A stretch of DNA of 64,000 nt, taken from the NCBI RefSeq assembly GCF_020320395.1, contig NZ_JAEDAH010000043.1, positions 46,025 to 110,024 on the forward strand, given 5' to 3'. The position numbers were made by a program, and so were the translations under genes. A model generated the notes under the pieces. It ran no database searches. It saw only the letters and a program-made list of their open reading frames with translations, and was not told where the DNA came from. This DNA comes from Thalassolituus marinus. Its GTDB lineage: Bacteria; Pseudomonadota; Gammaproteobacteria; Pseudomonadales; Oceanobacteraceae. This document shows, in pieces, positions 1 to 7,975 of this stretch. The stretch's first letter is position 1; each line of letters opens with the position of its first letter.

Positions 1-2
1 AA

Positions 3-464
3 CTGATCTCATATATTCTTGAACGTTTTCACGAGCGCCACCGTCAACAGTTACCTGAGCTGATTATGCTGGCCACAAAAGTGGAACGTGTACACAGTGA
101 TTCATCGGCATGTCCGCATGGATTATCTGCTCTGTTGCGTGACGTGAAGGCGGATCTGGAAAATCACATGCAGAAAGAAGAACAGATACTGTTTCCTATG
201 CTGGCAGGTGGCATGTATCCCGGTGGACCTATCAGTGTGATGCAGGGTGAGCACGACGATCATCTGCAAACCATTGCCGACATTCTGCGCATAACCAATG
301 AGCTGCAGTTACCCTCAGGAGCCTGCACCAGCTGGCGCAATCTGTACCTGGGGCTTACCGGGCTGATCGACGATCTGATGGAGCACATTACACTGGAGAA
401 TTACTTCCTGTTCGTGCCCGGGCGTCAGGTCAGAGATGGTTCATGCTGCGGCTGTTGCCAGTAA
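3..464 (+). CDS. ytfE: YtfE/RIC-type di-iron iron-sulfur repair protein (5' partial)
   Basis: The reading frame is open from base 3, so the gene begins outside the window; the ATG at 66 is internal. The visible part is the hemerythrin-like domain of the RIC (YtfE/ScdA/DnrN) family. It has the RFHERH and LPELIMLATKVE helices, then the KEEQILFP and MQGEHDDH metal-ligand helices, and HITLENYFLF near the end. Family members repair iron-sulfur clusters after nitric oxide or oxidative damage, which fits a neighbourhood that makes nitrite and NO. The tail is unusually Cys-rich (CCGCC). The N-terminal ScdA-like domain, if present, is not visible. Confidence 0.85.
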   Translation: MISYILERFHERHRQQLPELIMLATKVERVHSDSSACPHGLSALLRDVKADLENHMQKEEQILFPMLAGGMYPGGPISVMQGEHDDHLQTIADILRITNELQLPSGACTSWRNLYLGLTGLIDDLMEHITLENYFLFVPGRQVRDGSCCGCCQ

Positions 465-674
465 TCTGGCCTGAGGCCGGGTGGTATACCTCTAAATTTC
501 CGTTGCCTGTGAATGGAGGCTGCATACACTGAAAGGGTTGCCGATGGCCCTCGACCGGATGAATCTTCCGGGGGCGTGAAAAATCTCCATTATCGCAGCA
601 TTTGAGGGTTAGGTTATGGAGAATGTAGCGGTCGGGTCATCGGGCTTATTCTGAATAAAGTTACCGGGTGAATC

Positions 675-1079
675 ATGCAGATCGAAAGTTACGAAGACCT
701 GATTATGGCAGCCATGGAGCAGCCAGAGCCTCAGCGTCTGCTCTTTGTCTTTGCAAAATCAGAAATGCCGGAAGGGTACAGCAGTGAGCAGCAGGAGCGT
801 TTCGATCGTGGTGAGGGGGGCGTGCTGACTCCGGTGTTATGTGTAGACAAACTGCCTGGTGAGGCGATGCATTTTCACGAGCTGGTGCAAGAGTCAGAAA
901 ATACGGGTATTCACTGGGATGTAGCCTTTGTAGGCGCCATGGCTGGTCGTGCCGGTTTCCCGCCGTCATCAGATGAGGCAGGTCAGCCTCTTCAGCTGAT
1001 GATGAGTAATATCAACTCGGGCATGGTTGCGCATTTGCTTACTTTTAATCGTAAGGGCGAAATGATAGCGCTGTTCTGA
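675..1079 (+). CDS. Small conserved protein of unknown function (often labelled 'ribonucleotide reductase subunit alpha')
   Basis: A 134-residue soluble protein with the pattern PEPQRLLFVFAKSEMPEG, then GEGGVLTPVLCVDKLP and a C-terminal LTFNRKGEMIALF. From memory, similar short proteins in pseudomonads and relatives carry the label 'ribonucleotide reductase subunit alpha'. Nothing in the sequence supports that label: there is no glycyl-radical site, ATP cone or catalytic Cys set. No signal peptide or membrane segment is seen. It stands alone between ytfE and the convergent ubiT. A role in anaerobic or stress metabolism is inferred only from location. Confidence 0.75.
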   Translation: MQIESYEDLIMAAMEQPEPQRLLFVFAKSEMPEGYSSEQQERFDRGEGGVLTPVLCVDKLPGEAMHFHELVQESENTGIHWDVAFVGAMAGRAGFPPSSDEAGQPLQLMMSNINSGMVAHLLTFNRKGEMIALF

Positions 1080-1106
1080 TATCTGTCTGTTCCCGGCTGC
1101 ACGCGC

Positions 1107-1589
1107 TTATGGTGTGTGCAGCTGGATTTTTTTCAGCAAGTGGCTGACCCTTTCCGGTAAACGTTCTGCCGGATCAATTCTGTCGAGAAGATTCTTGATT
1201 TCCAGACCCAGCTCAGTGTCGCCGGTAATCAGCAGTCGACGGTGGAAGAAAAGGGTATCCGGGTCTGCGTTGCGGTTTACGATGTCCAGTATGCTCTGTA
1301 AGTCGGCCCTGAGTCTCACTTCTTCTGCTTTTGCAGGTATGTTTACCTGTAGTTTCTTTGCGTCTGATGTCACGCTGAAGCAAAAATCGAGGTCGGGTAT
1401 TTCAATACGCGCAACACGCTTATCAAGAAATGAAAAATCGCCGGATTTGATCTCTGGTTTCAGTATTCTGTTAAGCATTTTACTGATTACTGCTTTCTGA
1501 ACTGAGGAAGGTGCCTTCTGGCAGAAGATACGCATGATTTTCAGCAGTGAATAGCTTATACCGGGAAGTGCACGGTTCTCAGTTGGCAT
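1107..1589 (-). CDS. ubiT: UbiT, SCP2-domain factor for anaerobic ubiquinone synthesis
   Basis: A 160-residue protein with an SCP2 lipid-binding fold from about residue 40 to 150. It includes the RIEIPDLDFCFSV strand and the LLITGDTELGLEIKNLLD helix typical of the YhbT/UbiT family. In E. coli UbiT works with UbiU and UbiV to make ubiquinone without O2, probably by binding polyprenyl intermediates. It is divergent from ubiU-ubiV here, with about 190 bp between them, the same partnership as in enterobacteria. The start is the ATG at 1589. Confidence 0.85.
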   Translation of the reverse strand: MPTENRALPGISYSLLKIMRIFCQKAPSSVQKAVISKMLNRILKPEIKSGDFSFLDKRVARIEIPDLDFCFSVTSDAKKLQVNIPAKAEEVRLRADLQSILDIVNRNADPDTLFFHRRLLITGDTELGLEIKNLLDRIDPAERLPERVSHLLKKIQLHTP

Positions 1590-1779
1590 GGAATAGCTCC
1601 CTGAATTAAAACAGCGTCAGCTGTATGAATCTGATCTGAGATCATAGCGCATACTAGATTGGCAGCGTTTATCGGGCAAAATCCCCTTGTGGGTATTTTT
1701 TCTTTACCCCCATGTATTTTTTGCCAATACATGCCTTAGCTCTAATATTGCGGTTGACCAATTAAAAAGAGAGCAGCTT

Positions 1780-2775
1780 ATGGAGTTGCTTTGTCCAGCG
1801 GGAAGTCTTCCGGCTTTGAAGGCCGCGATTAATCAGGGAGCCGATGCGGTGTACGTTGGTTTGCGTGATGAGACCAATGCCCGCCATTTTGCTGGCCTGA
1901 ATTTCAATAAGGATAATCTGCAGGAGGCTGTGCGTTACGTACATGCAAGTAAACGGCGGATTCACGTGGCCATCAATACGTTTGCGCATCCGGATAACTG
2001 GGCGCTTTGGCAGCAGGCGGTCGATGCCGCGGTTCATGCTGGTGTTGATGTACTGATTCTGGCGGATATTTCTTTACTGGCGTACGCCGCTGAACATCAT
2101 CCCCATGTCGAAAAGCATCTGTCGGTTCAGGCCTCTGCAACCAATCCGGCGGCGATTGATTTTTACCGGCAATTTGGCATAAAGCGCGTGGTGTTGCCAC
2201 GTGTTCTGTCAATGCCGCAGGTTCGTGCTCTGTCCCGTACCTGTGACATGGAGCTTGAAGTATTCGCCTTTGGCAGTCTCTGTATTATGGCGGAGGGGCG
2301 GTGCTATCTCAGTTCTTATATGACCGGCGAGTCACCCAATACCGCAGGTGCCTGTTCGCCCGCTACATTCGTACGCTGGGACGAGCAGGCCGATGGGACA
2401 CTGGAGTCGCGCCTCAATGGCGTGATGATTGATCGCTTCCGTGAGGACGAGAAGGCAGGCTATCCAACCTTGTGTAAGGGCCGGTTTTCTGTTGGTGATG
2501 AGCTCTATCATGTACTGGAAGAGCCGACCAGCCTGAATACCCTGGAGTTATTGCCCGAGCTTTATCAGGAAAATATTGCCTCGCTGAAAATCGAAGGGCG
2601 GCAGCGCAGTCCCGCGTACGTGGAGAAAATTACCCGGATATGGCGTCAGGCGATTGATCTGGTGAAAGAAAGTCCGGATCACTATGCCGTGCGTGAGGAA
2701 TGGAATCAGGTTGTCAGTTCGTTATCTGAAGGGTGTCAGACAACGCTCGGAGCTTATCACCGGAAGTGGAAGTAA
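1780..2775 (+). CDS. ubiU: UbiU, U32-peptidase-like [4Fe-4S] O2-independent hydroxylase subunit
   Basis: 331 residues from the ATG at 1780 (MELLCPAGSLPALKAA), the same length as E. coli UbiU; an upstream in-frame start is possible but lacks family support. It has the U32 core with ADAVYVG near the N-terminus and a four-Cys cluster set: GSLC and GRC near residues 170-180, GACSP, and TLCKGRF. UbiU and UbiV form a heterodimer that hydroxylates ubiquinone precursors anaerobically. The upstream region carries gggta/taccc heptamers of NarL type (around 1689-1713), but not in the canonical 7-2-7 arrangement. ubiV follows after 3 bases. Confidence 0.9.
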   Translation: MELLCPAGSLPALKAAINQGADAVYVGLRDETNARHFAGLNFNKDNLQEAVRYVHASKRRIHVAINTFAHPDNWALWQQAVDAAVHAGVDVLILADISLLAYAAEHHPHVEKHLSVQASATNPAAIDFYRQFGIKRVVLPRVLSMPQVRALSRTCDMELEVFAFGSLCIMAEGRCYLSSYMTGESPNTAGACSPATFVRWDEQADGTLESRLNGVMIDRFREDEKAGYPTLCKGRFSVGDELYHVLEEPTSLNTLELLPELYQENIASLKIEGRQRSPAYVEKITRIWRQAIDLVKESPDHYAVREEWNQVVSSLSEGCQTTLGAYHRKWK

Positions 2776-2778
2776 ATT

Positions 2779-3678
2779 ATGAAAATTTCACTGGGCCCCA
2801 TTTTGTATTACTGGCCAAAAGAAAAGGTCGAAGCTTTCTACCGCGATGTCGCCGACAGTTCTGACATTGATGTGGTTTACCTGGGTGAAACGGTATGCCC
2901 GAAGCGCAGCGAGTTGTTTCTCAAAGATTATCTCGATATTGCCCATCAGCTGCGGGAGGCCGGTAAGCAGGTGCGTTTGTCGACCATGACCTTACTGGAG
3001 TCGCCGGGCATGGTCAGAGATCTGGTGCGCTGCATTGATAGTGGCGAGTTTATGGTAGAAGCCAATGACATGGGCGCGGTATTTCTTGCTCAGCAAAAAG
3101 GTGTTCCCTTCGTCGCCGGTGCCGCCATTAACTGTTACAACCAGCACACACTGAAATATCTGGTTAATGCGGGCATGCAGTGCTGGGTGATGCCGGTTGA
3201 GCTGTCAAGGGAATGGTTGGCGGATATTCTGAGTCAGGATGTTGTGCAGGATATCCGCAGCTGCTTCGATGTCGAAGTTTTTGCCTTTGGTCACATGCCT
3301 CTGGCCTGGTCAGCACGCTGCTTTACTGCCCGCTCGGAAAATCGCGCTAAAGATCAGTGCGGGCTGTGCTGTATAAATTATCCGTGTGGGCGCAGTGTTA
3401 CCAGTCAGGATGGGCATCAGGTGTTTATTCTTAATGGTATTCAGACCCAGTCCGGACACAGATATAACCTGATTAACCAATTACAGCATATGCATGGTCT
3501 GGTCGATGTGGTGCGGCTGAGTCCGCAGGTGGAAGATACGTTGTTATGGGCAAAGCGTTTTCGTAATAATCTGAATGGCGGACAGAACTACTGTCTGGGG
3601 GAATTTGAAAGTAACGGCTACTGGCTTAAACTGCCGGGTATGTCCCGTATGGAATCTGTAAGTCATTATGAAAGCTGA
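2779..3678 (+). CDS. ubiV: UbiV, partner of UbiU
   Basis: 299 residues of the U32 peptidase superfamily, close to E. coli UbiV (292). The cluster Cys residues are visible as GETVCPKRSE near residue 39 and ARCF...DQCGLCC around residues 180-197. Its ATG follows the ubiU stop with 3 bases between, so the two are co-translated. Its end overlaps the next gene, mogA, by 11 bases, which ties anaerobic quinone supply to cofactor synthesis. Together with ubiT this gives O2-independent ubiquinone production for nitrate respiration. Confidence 0.9.
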   Translation: MKISLGPILYYWPKEKVEAFYRDVADSSDIDVVYLGETVCPKRSELFLKDYLDIAHQLREAGKQVRLSTMTLLESPGMVRDLVRCIDSGEFMVEANDMGAVFLAQQKGVPFVAGAAINCYNQHTLKYLVNAGMQCWVMPVELSREWLADILSQDVVQDIRSCFDVEVFAFGHMPLAWSARCFTARSENRAKDQCGLCCINYPCGRSVTSQDGHQVFILNGIQTQSGHRYNLINQLQHMHGLVDVVRLSPQVEDTLLWAKRFRNNLNGGQNYCLGEFESNGYWLKLPGMSRMESVSHYES

Positions 3679-4201
3679 AGCCCGCATTGGAATTCTCACT
3701 GTAAGCGATCGCGCCAGCGCCGGAGTCTATGAAGACCTCTCTGGTGCGACTATCCGCGAAACGCTTTCTGAGTACCTGACGTCTGCATGGCAGGCTGTTT
3801 ATCGTGTTATTCCTGACGAGCAACCACTGATTGAGAAAACCTTACGCGAGCTCACGGACGATGAAGGTTGTTGCCTGGTCGTGACTACCGGTGGTACCGG
3901 CCCTGCTGCGCGGGATGTGACGCCGGAGGCCACTGAGGCCGTATGTGATCGCATGATGCCAGGCTTTGGCGAGCTGATGCGTATGGAATCTCTTAAATAC
4001 GTACCGACAGCAATATTGTCGCGCCAGACAGCGGGGCTCAGAGGGGGTTCTCTTATTGTTAATTTGCCAGGAAAGCCAAAAGCCATCCGCCAGTGTCTTG
4101 ACGCAGTCTTTCCGGCCATCCCATACTGTATTGATCTTATGGATGGACCGTTTCTGGAGTGTGACGAAGCTGTCATAAAAGCATTTCGTCCGGCAAAATA
4201 G
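3668..4201 (+). CDS. mogA: Molybdopterin adenylyltransferase MogA
   Basis: 177 residues of the MoaB/Mog fold. Diagnostic segments are the N-terminal IGILTVSDRAS, TTGGTGPAARDVTPEAT in the MPT-binding loop, PGFGELMRMESL, NLPGKPKAI and a C-terminal IPYCIDLMDGPFLE. The last feature is typical of MogA rather than MoaB. MogA adenylates molybdopterin before MoeA inserts molybdate. The gene overlaps ubiV by 11 bases, so it is probably the third gene of that operon. A separate MoaB-type paralogue lies at 28599-29135. Confidence 0.85.
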   Translation: MKAEARIGILTVSDRASAGVYEDLSGATIRETLSEYLTSAWQAVYRVIPDEQPLIEKTLRELTDDEGCCLVVTTGGTGPAARDVTPEATEAVCDRMMPGFGELMRMESLKYVPTAILSRQTAGLRGGSLIVNLPGKPKAIRQCLDAVFPAIPYCIDLMDGPFLECDEAVIKAFRPAK

Positions 4202-4329
4202 CGCAGCTTTATCAAACTCTTGTGGGTACTCATAACGGGGTATGTCGATACCCTGCGTGCCCTCTGCTTCAGGTGGCCAGGTCTGCGATAATAAAAATTG
4301 ATACCCCGTGACATGGGGCGGGAATTTTT

Positions 4330-5862
4330 ATGCTCAGAACTTCCGGTCCAGTGCGGGCTCTGTTTAATAATGCTGCAGACAGTAGATCTACTAAAACTCC
4401 ACCTATCCGGAACGATATTTCTGCGTTAATGGCGGGCTCTGCAATATGGATGTTGTGGAGTGTGCTGGTTGTTATTATTTTTGATACCGGCTATCCATTT
4501 TCCATCAGTGAGCTTTTTTTCCTGATAGCGACCGCCGGCCTCAGTGGCACCTGTGTTCGCCTTGGCAGCGGTTTCCTCGTGCAGAATGCACCGCTTGCTG
4601 TTGTTTGGTTTGTGAGTCTGCTGCTGCTTATATTGCCCTTGTCACTGTTGATGGGCGCATTTATTTCTCCATCGCCATCCTTCTGGCAGTTTCAGCTTGC
4701 TGCTCTCAGTTCTGGGGTAGGAGCGGTTTTTTTGCCGCTTCGTACCTGCATGACGGACTTTGGTCAGAGCACTGCACGTATCGAGCAGGAGGCGCGTTCA
4801 GCTCTGGCGGACAGTGGACTTATTGTGGCCCAGGTCGTGCTGCCTGTTCTTGGCTTTCTGCCGTTGGCAGGTTGGCTGACGACGCTGCCACTGGAGTACA
4901 ACAGCAGCCATGTTCTGGGGCGGATTTCTGCTGGTTCTGGCTTCAGTATTTTTGCAGCCCTATCCGTGTTTTTTTTGTTGCTTCTGATCGCAATTTTCCG
5001 TGCGCTGCCAGCCTTTCTTGGTGAACGGCGCAAAGTACTTACCATTTTACGCACCTTGTTGATTTATACGGTTCTGATGGGGATCTGTTTTTTTCTGTTA
5101 TCTGGCGTCGGTGGCACAGGCCCGTTGGGGAATATTATACTGGCTGGACTTCTGATTGTTGTCATAACGCTTTTCCTGCTGCTTATGGTGTTTTCGCGAA
5201 TTCCCCGTGGAAGGGAAAGTGGATTCTTACCCATGGTGGTCAATCGCAAGTTACAGCTGCTCTCTCTTCTGCATCTGATGGGAGCTGGGTCTATGCTGGG
5301 TTTTTCTGCGTCTCTGCCGTTGCTGGGAAAGGAGTTCTTTGATCTGCAGTGGGCAGGTGGCGATATTTATCTCAGCAATCCTCTGGGTTCTGGTGTGTTG
5401 ACGTATGTGTGGCTTCTGCCTGTTGTCGCTATTATCACCCGTGGTATCAGCGCCTGGTTGGCAAGATACTACAAGCCAGAACGGATTAATCAGTCTGCTT
5501 TGCTTCTGATGCTGGTGAGCGTCAGCATGCTGACGGTGAGTCTTGAGTATCTCGCCGATAACAGTAGCTACACAACTTTATTTTTGTTGGTTTTACTGTT
5601 TTTTATCGGTTCCGGTCTGTCAGCGGGTAGCGTTTTTTATCAGATATCAAGAGCCTTTCCGGCGGCTACTATGCATCAGGTTCTGATCTGTATTAGCGGG
5701 ATTTCATCCTTCGGCGTTTTCTATATCGCCAATATGTTTTCCAGTCAGCATGATATGCAGCATCCCGAATTTATTCTTTATAGTTTTTCGGTATTTTATG
5801 GTGTCGGGATGCTGCTTAACTGGTTCTTCTTCTTGCGCAGGAAAAGTGATTTGTCATTCTGA
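4330..5862 (+). CDS. Divergent NarK-like MFS carrier
   Basis: 510 residues with about 12 hydrophobic segments and the overall NarK layout (SELFFLIATAGLSGTCVRLGSG; C-terminal SVFYGVGMLLNWFFFLRR). Its nitrate-signature region is degraded. Where the good NarK at 16986 has NAGLGNFG, this protein has ALADSGLIVAQV, and the second glycine-rich motif is also lost. It may have a changed substrate, act as a sensor, or be decaying. It is convergent with narX, 11 bases away. Upstream, around 4221-4305, several gggta/taccc heptamers suggest NarL control but form no clean 7-2-7 pair. Confidence 0.75.
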   Translation: MLRTSGPVRALFNNAADSRSTKTPPIRNDISALMAGSAIWMLWSVLVVIIFDTGYPFSISELFFLIATAGLSGTCVRLGSGFLVQNAPLAVVWFVSLLLLILPLSLLMGAFISPSPSFWQFQLAALSSGVGAVFLPLRTCMTDFGQSTARIEQEARSALADSGLIVAQVVLPVLGFLPLAGWLTTLPLEYNSSHVLGRISAGSGFSIFAALSVFFLLLLIAIFRALPAFLGERRKVLTILRTLLIYTVLMGICFFLLSGVGGTGPLGNIILAGLLIVVITLFLLLMVFSRIPRGRESGFLPMVVNRKLQLLSLLHLMGAGSMLGFSASLPLLGKEFFDLQWAGGDIYLSNPLGSGVLTYVWLLPVVAIITRGISAWLARYYKPERINQSALLLMLVSVSMLTVSLEYLADNSSYTTLFLLVLLFFIGSGLSAGSVFYQISRAFPAATMHQVLICISGISSFGVFYIANMFSSQHDMQHPEFILYSFSVFYGVGMLLNWFFFLRRKSDLSF

Positions 5863-5873
5863 AATATGCTTTA

Positions 5874-7637
5874 TCATGCAGTTCTCGCCTTCGAGTACTC
5901 CGGCATGAATTCGAAGTACACCCCGGTTCCACCGTCGGCTCTGCCCTGGATTCTTACATCACCATTAAGCTGGTGAGAACGCTCCTGAATAATTGCCAAA
6001 CCATAGTGGTTAAGTTTCTCTGGGTTGGTATCAATGCCAATTCCGTCATCTTCTATGCTCAGCAGAATTTTCTTGTCTGGTGTTGCGGTAAGCTTTATAA
6101 GAATACGTTTACCGTGCGAGTGGTTAATCGCATTCCGGCAGGCCTCACGGATAATCTGCAGCAGATGAATTTCTTCCTGTGGACTCAGTGGGGCATGAAG
6201 AATGTCATAATCCAGTGTTATTTCCATAGAGGACTGTTCCTGGAACTGCTCAACGGTTTTCTGCAGTGCAGTGATCAGTCCTTTGCCATCGACTTTAAGG
6301 CGGAATGTCGTCAGTAGCTCTCGGAGTTGTCGATAGGCTGAATCAAGGCCATTTTTAAGTTCATTAGATACATCCATCATGATGGCCTGATCATTCTTTG
6401 CCAATGCCCGGTTAAGACGGGTTACCTGAATTTTCAGATAAGACAACGCCTGGGCCAGGGAGTCGTGCAATTCCCGGGCAATGGTATTTCGTTCATTCAT
6501 CAGCGTTATACGGCGGATTTTTTCTTCCTCTCCCTGCAGGCTGAGTGCGATGGCAAACTGCGTGGCTACCGAGCGCAGTAATTCATCCTGCCATTGCTGG
6601 ATGTCATCGTTGCAGTTGCCATGGATGACCAGAACACCGTATTCGGTGTTTTCGCGGGATATGGCGTAACGCAGTTGTTGGTCTGTGCTGCTGTTTCCCG
6701 CGACGCAGTCACGGCAGTTGCGGCTGGCGCAGTCCGGATCATTATCTTTTGTACCATTCACCTGCAGATAGGGAATGTCCCCGCTTTCAGTAAGCAGGCA
6801 AAGCTCTATGTCAGCGATGCCGGTCACGCGTGACAATTCATAAATAATCTGGCTGAAATCGTCTTTTCTGATTTCATGTGTGCTTGTCTGCCACGCCAGT
6901 TTGTAGAGGAAGGTGAGTGTCGTATTGCTGTTTCTCAATTCGGTGGTTTTTTCGTCGACCTGCTTCTCCAGCGATTCGTACATGTAGGCAATGGCACGAC
7001 ACATCTGATTGAACGATTTAGAAAGCAGACTGAGCTCATCCTGCCCCTCTGTATTGGCCAGGTTGCAGGTAAAATCACCACGCCCAACCTGGCGTGCGGC
7101 ATTTGTCAGCTCGGCAAGGGGCAGTGTCAGGCGCAGATACACCCAGTAAATTGCTGCTACCGACAGAATGACAGTTATAAAGAACGCGATAACCTGAAAA
7201 GTGCGTATGGCGCGGATTTTTGCTTCTGCATTTTTCTGGATGCCCAGCACCAAAGTGTTCAGACCGATAACAAAATCATCCACCAGTCTGAGCTTCTCTG
7301 CGTCACTAAGGACGGCGCTTTTAAGGCTGCTTTGTACATTAATCCAACGCGACTGCAGCAGTTCAAACAACTCGGTTAAATTTGCTTCGCGGATAACGTT
7401 ACGCATCACCGGATCTTCCCAGGCGGAATTAACGACGCTTCTGGCGTCCTCACGTACGCTTTCGCTGCTGGCATAGCGATAGCTTTGCATGCGCAGTGAG
7501 CCGGCCACGTTAATAGCGTAGGCGTCATTATCTGCCTGATCTGACAGCCAGTAAGACACCAGAATGGTAGACACCGCCATGACGATAATTGCGGTCAGTG
7601 ACAAGTTGATTTTGGTGATAACGGAGTAGCGGTTCAT
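5874..7637 (-). CDS. narX: Nitrate/nitrite sensor histidine kinase NarX
   Basis: About 587 residues from the ATG at 7637; a TTG start 39 bases upstream is possible. Order: a first membrane segment, a periplasmic P-box (NVAGSLRMQSYRYA) for nitrate, a second membrane segment near residue 160, HAMP (LPLAELTNAARQVGRGDF), a central Cys cluster (CASRNCRDC), then the HisKA_3 box ARELHDSLAQALSYLK and an HATPase domain (GLAIIQERSHQLNG). It should phosphorylate NarL, encoded at 31973. It is divergent from narG, with about 340 bases of shared control region. Confidence 0.92.
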   Translation of the reverse strand: MNRYSVITKINLSLTAIIVMAVSTILVSYWLSDQADNDAYAINVAGSLRMQSYRYASSESVREDARSVVNSAWEDPVMRNVIREANLTELFELLQSRWINVQSSLKSAVLSDAEKLRLVDDFVIGLNTLVLGIQKNAEAKIRAIRTFQVIAFFITVILSVAAIYWVYLRLTLPLAELTNAARQVGRGDFTCNLANTEGQDELSLLSKSFNQMCRAIAYMYESLEKQVDEKTTELRNSNTTLTFLYKLAWQTSTHEIRKDDFSQIIYELSRVTGIADIELCLLTESGDIPYLQVNGTKDNDPDCASRNCRDCVAGNSSTDQQLRYAISRENTEYGVLVIHGNCNDDIQQWQDELLRSVATQFAIALSLQGEEEKIRRITLMNERNTIARELHDSLAQALSYLKIQVTRLNRALAKNDQAIMMDVSNELKNGLDSAYRQLRELLTTFRLKVDGKGLITALQKTVEQFQEQSSMEITLDYDILHAPLSPQEEIHLLQIIREACRNAINHSHGKRILIKLTATPDKKILLSIEDDGIGIDTNPEKLNHYGLAIIQERSHQLNGDVRIQGRADGGTGVYFEFMPEYSKARTA

Positions 7638-7706
7638 AAAACTCAGCCCAAAAACGATGCCGTATTGTAGCGACAACCCTCAGGGGATTTACAGCATCAT
7701 GATTAG

Positions 7707-7723
7707 TTGATAATCATTATCAA
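7707..7723. promoter_or_regulatory. Fur-like palindrome in the narX-narG control region
   Basis: A perfect 17-base odd-centred palindrome, TTGATAAT-C-ATTATCAA. It contains the Fur core GATAAT-N-ATTATC, the same core as in the box upstream of the TonB receptor (40332-40348). It also has FNR-like ends (TTGAT...ATCAA), but the spacer is 7 rather than 4, so FNR is unlikely. It lies 70 bases upstream of narX and about 250 bases upstream of narG. Confidence 0.45.
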
Positions 7724-7841
7724 AAAGCGCTGATTAATAGTAGCTACCACCCATTACCCTGCACATTGGTTGTGGTGCCCTTGCAAATCGATTTTATATA
7801 AAAAAGCCCTTATAAAACAATGGGTTGTAAAATATTCATTA

Positions 7842-7857
7842 TACCTATAAGTGGGTA
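7842..7857. promoter_or_regulatory. NarL-type 7-2-7 site upstream of narG
   Basis: TACCTAT-AA-GTGGGTA, read directly. It matches the convergent heptamer pair TACYYMT-N2-AKRRGTA at 13 of 14 defined bases (first base of the right heptamer is G). It is about 120 bases upstream of the narG start, the expected place for NarL activation of the operon. Confidence 0.65.
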
Positions 7858-7975
7858 TTCGGGTGCTGTTTATCGCGTTTTTGGCCAGCGCTGCCCCATC
7901 GTTAATTTAATCCATATGAGTAGACTGTTGCTGAATGTTTCTGCCCGTCCTTACGGATGCAACCAGGAGTTAGCT

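Noticed and set aside
1632..1644. TGATCT-G-AGATCA palindrome upstream of ubiU as an FNR site
   Set aside because: The spacing between TGAT and ATCA is 5 rather than 4, and the outer T/A bases are missing.
4221..4305. Several gggta/taccc motifs as a NarL site before the divergent NarK-like gene
   Set aside because: They do not form the convergent 7-2-7 arrangement; kept only as a remark in the gene entry.
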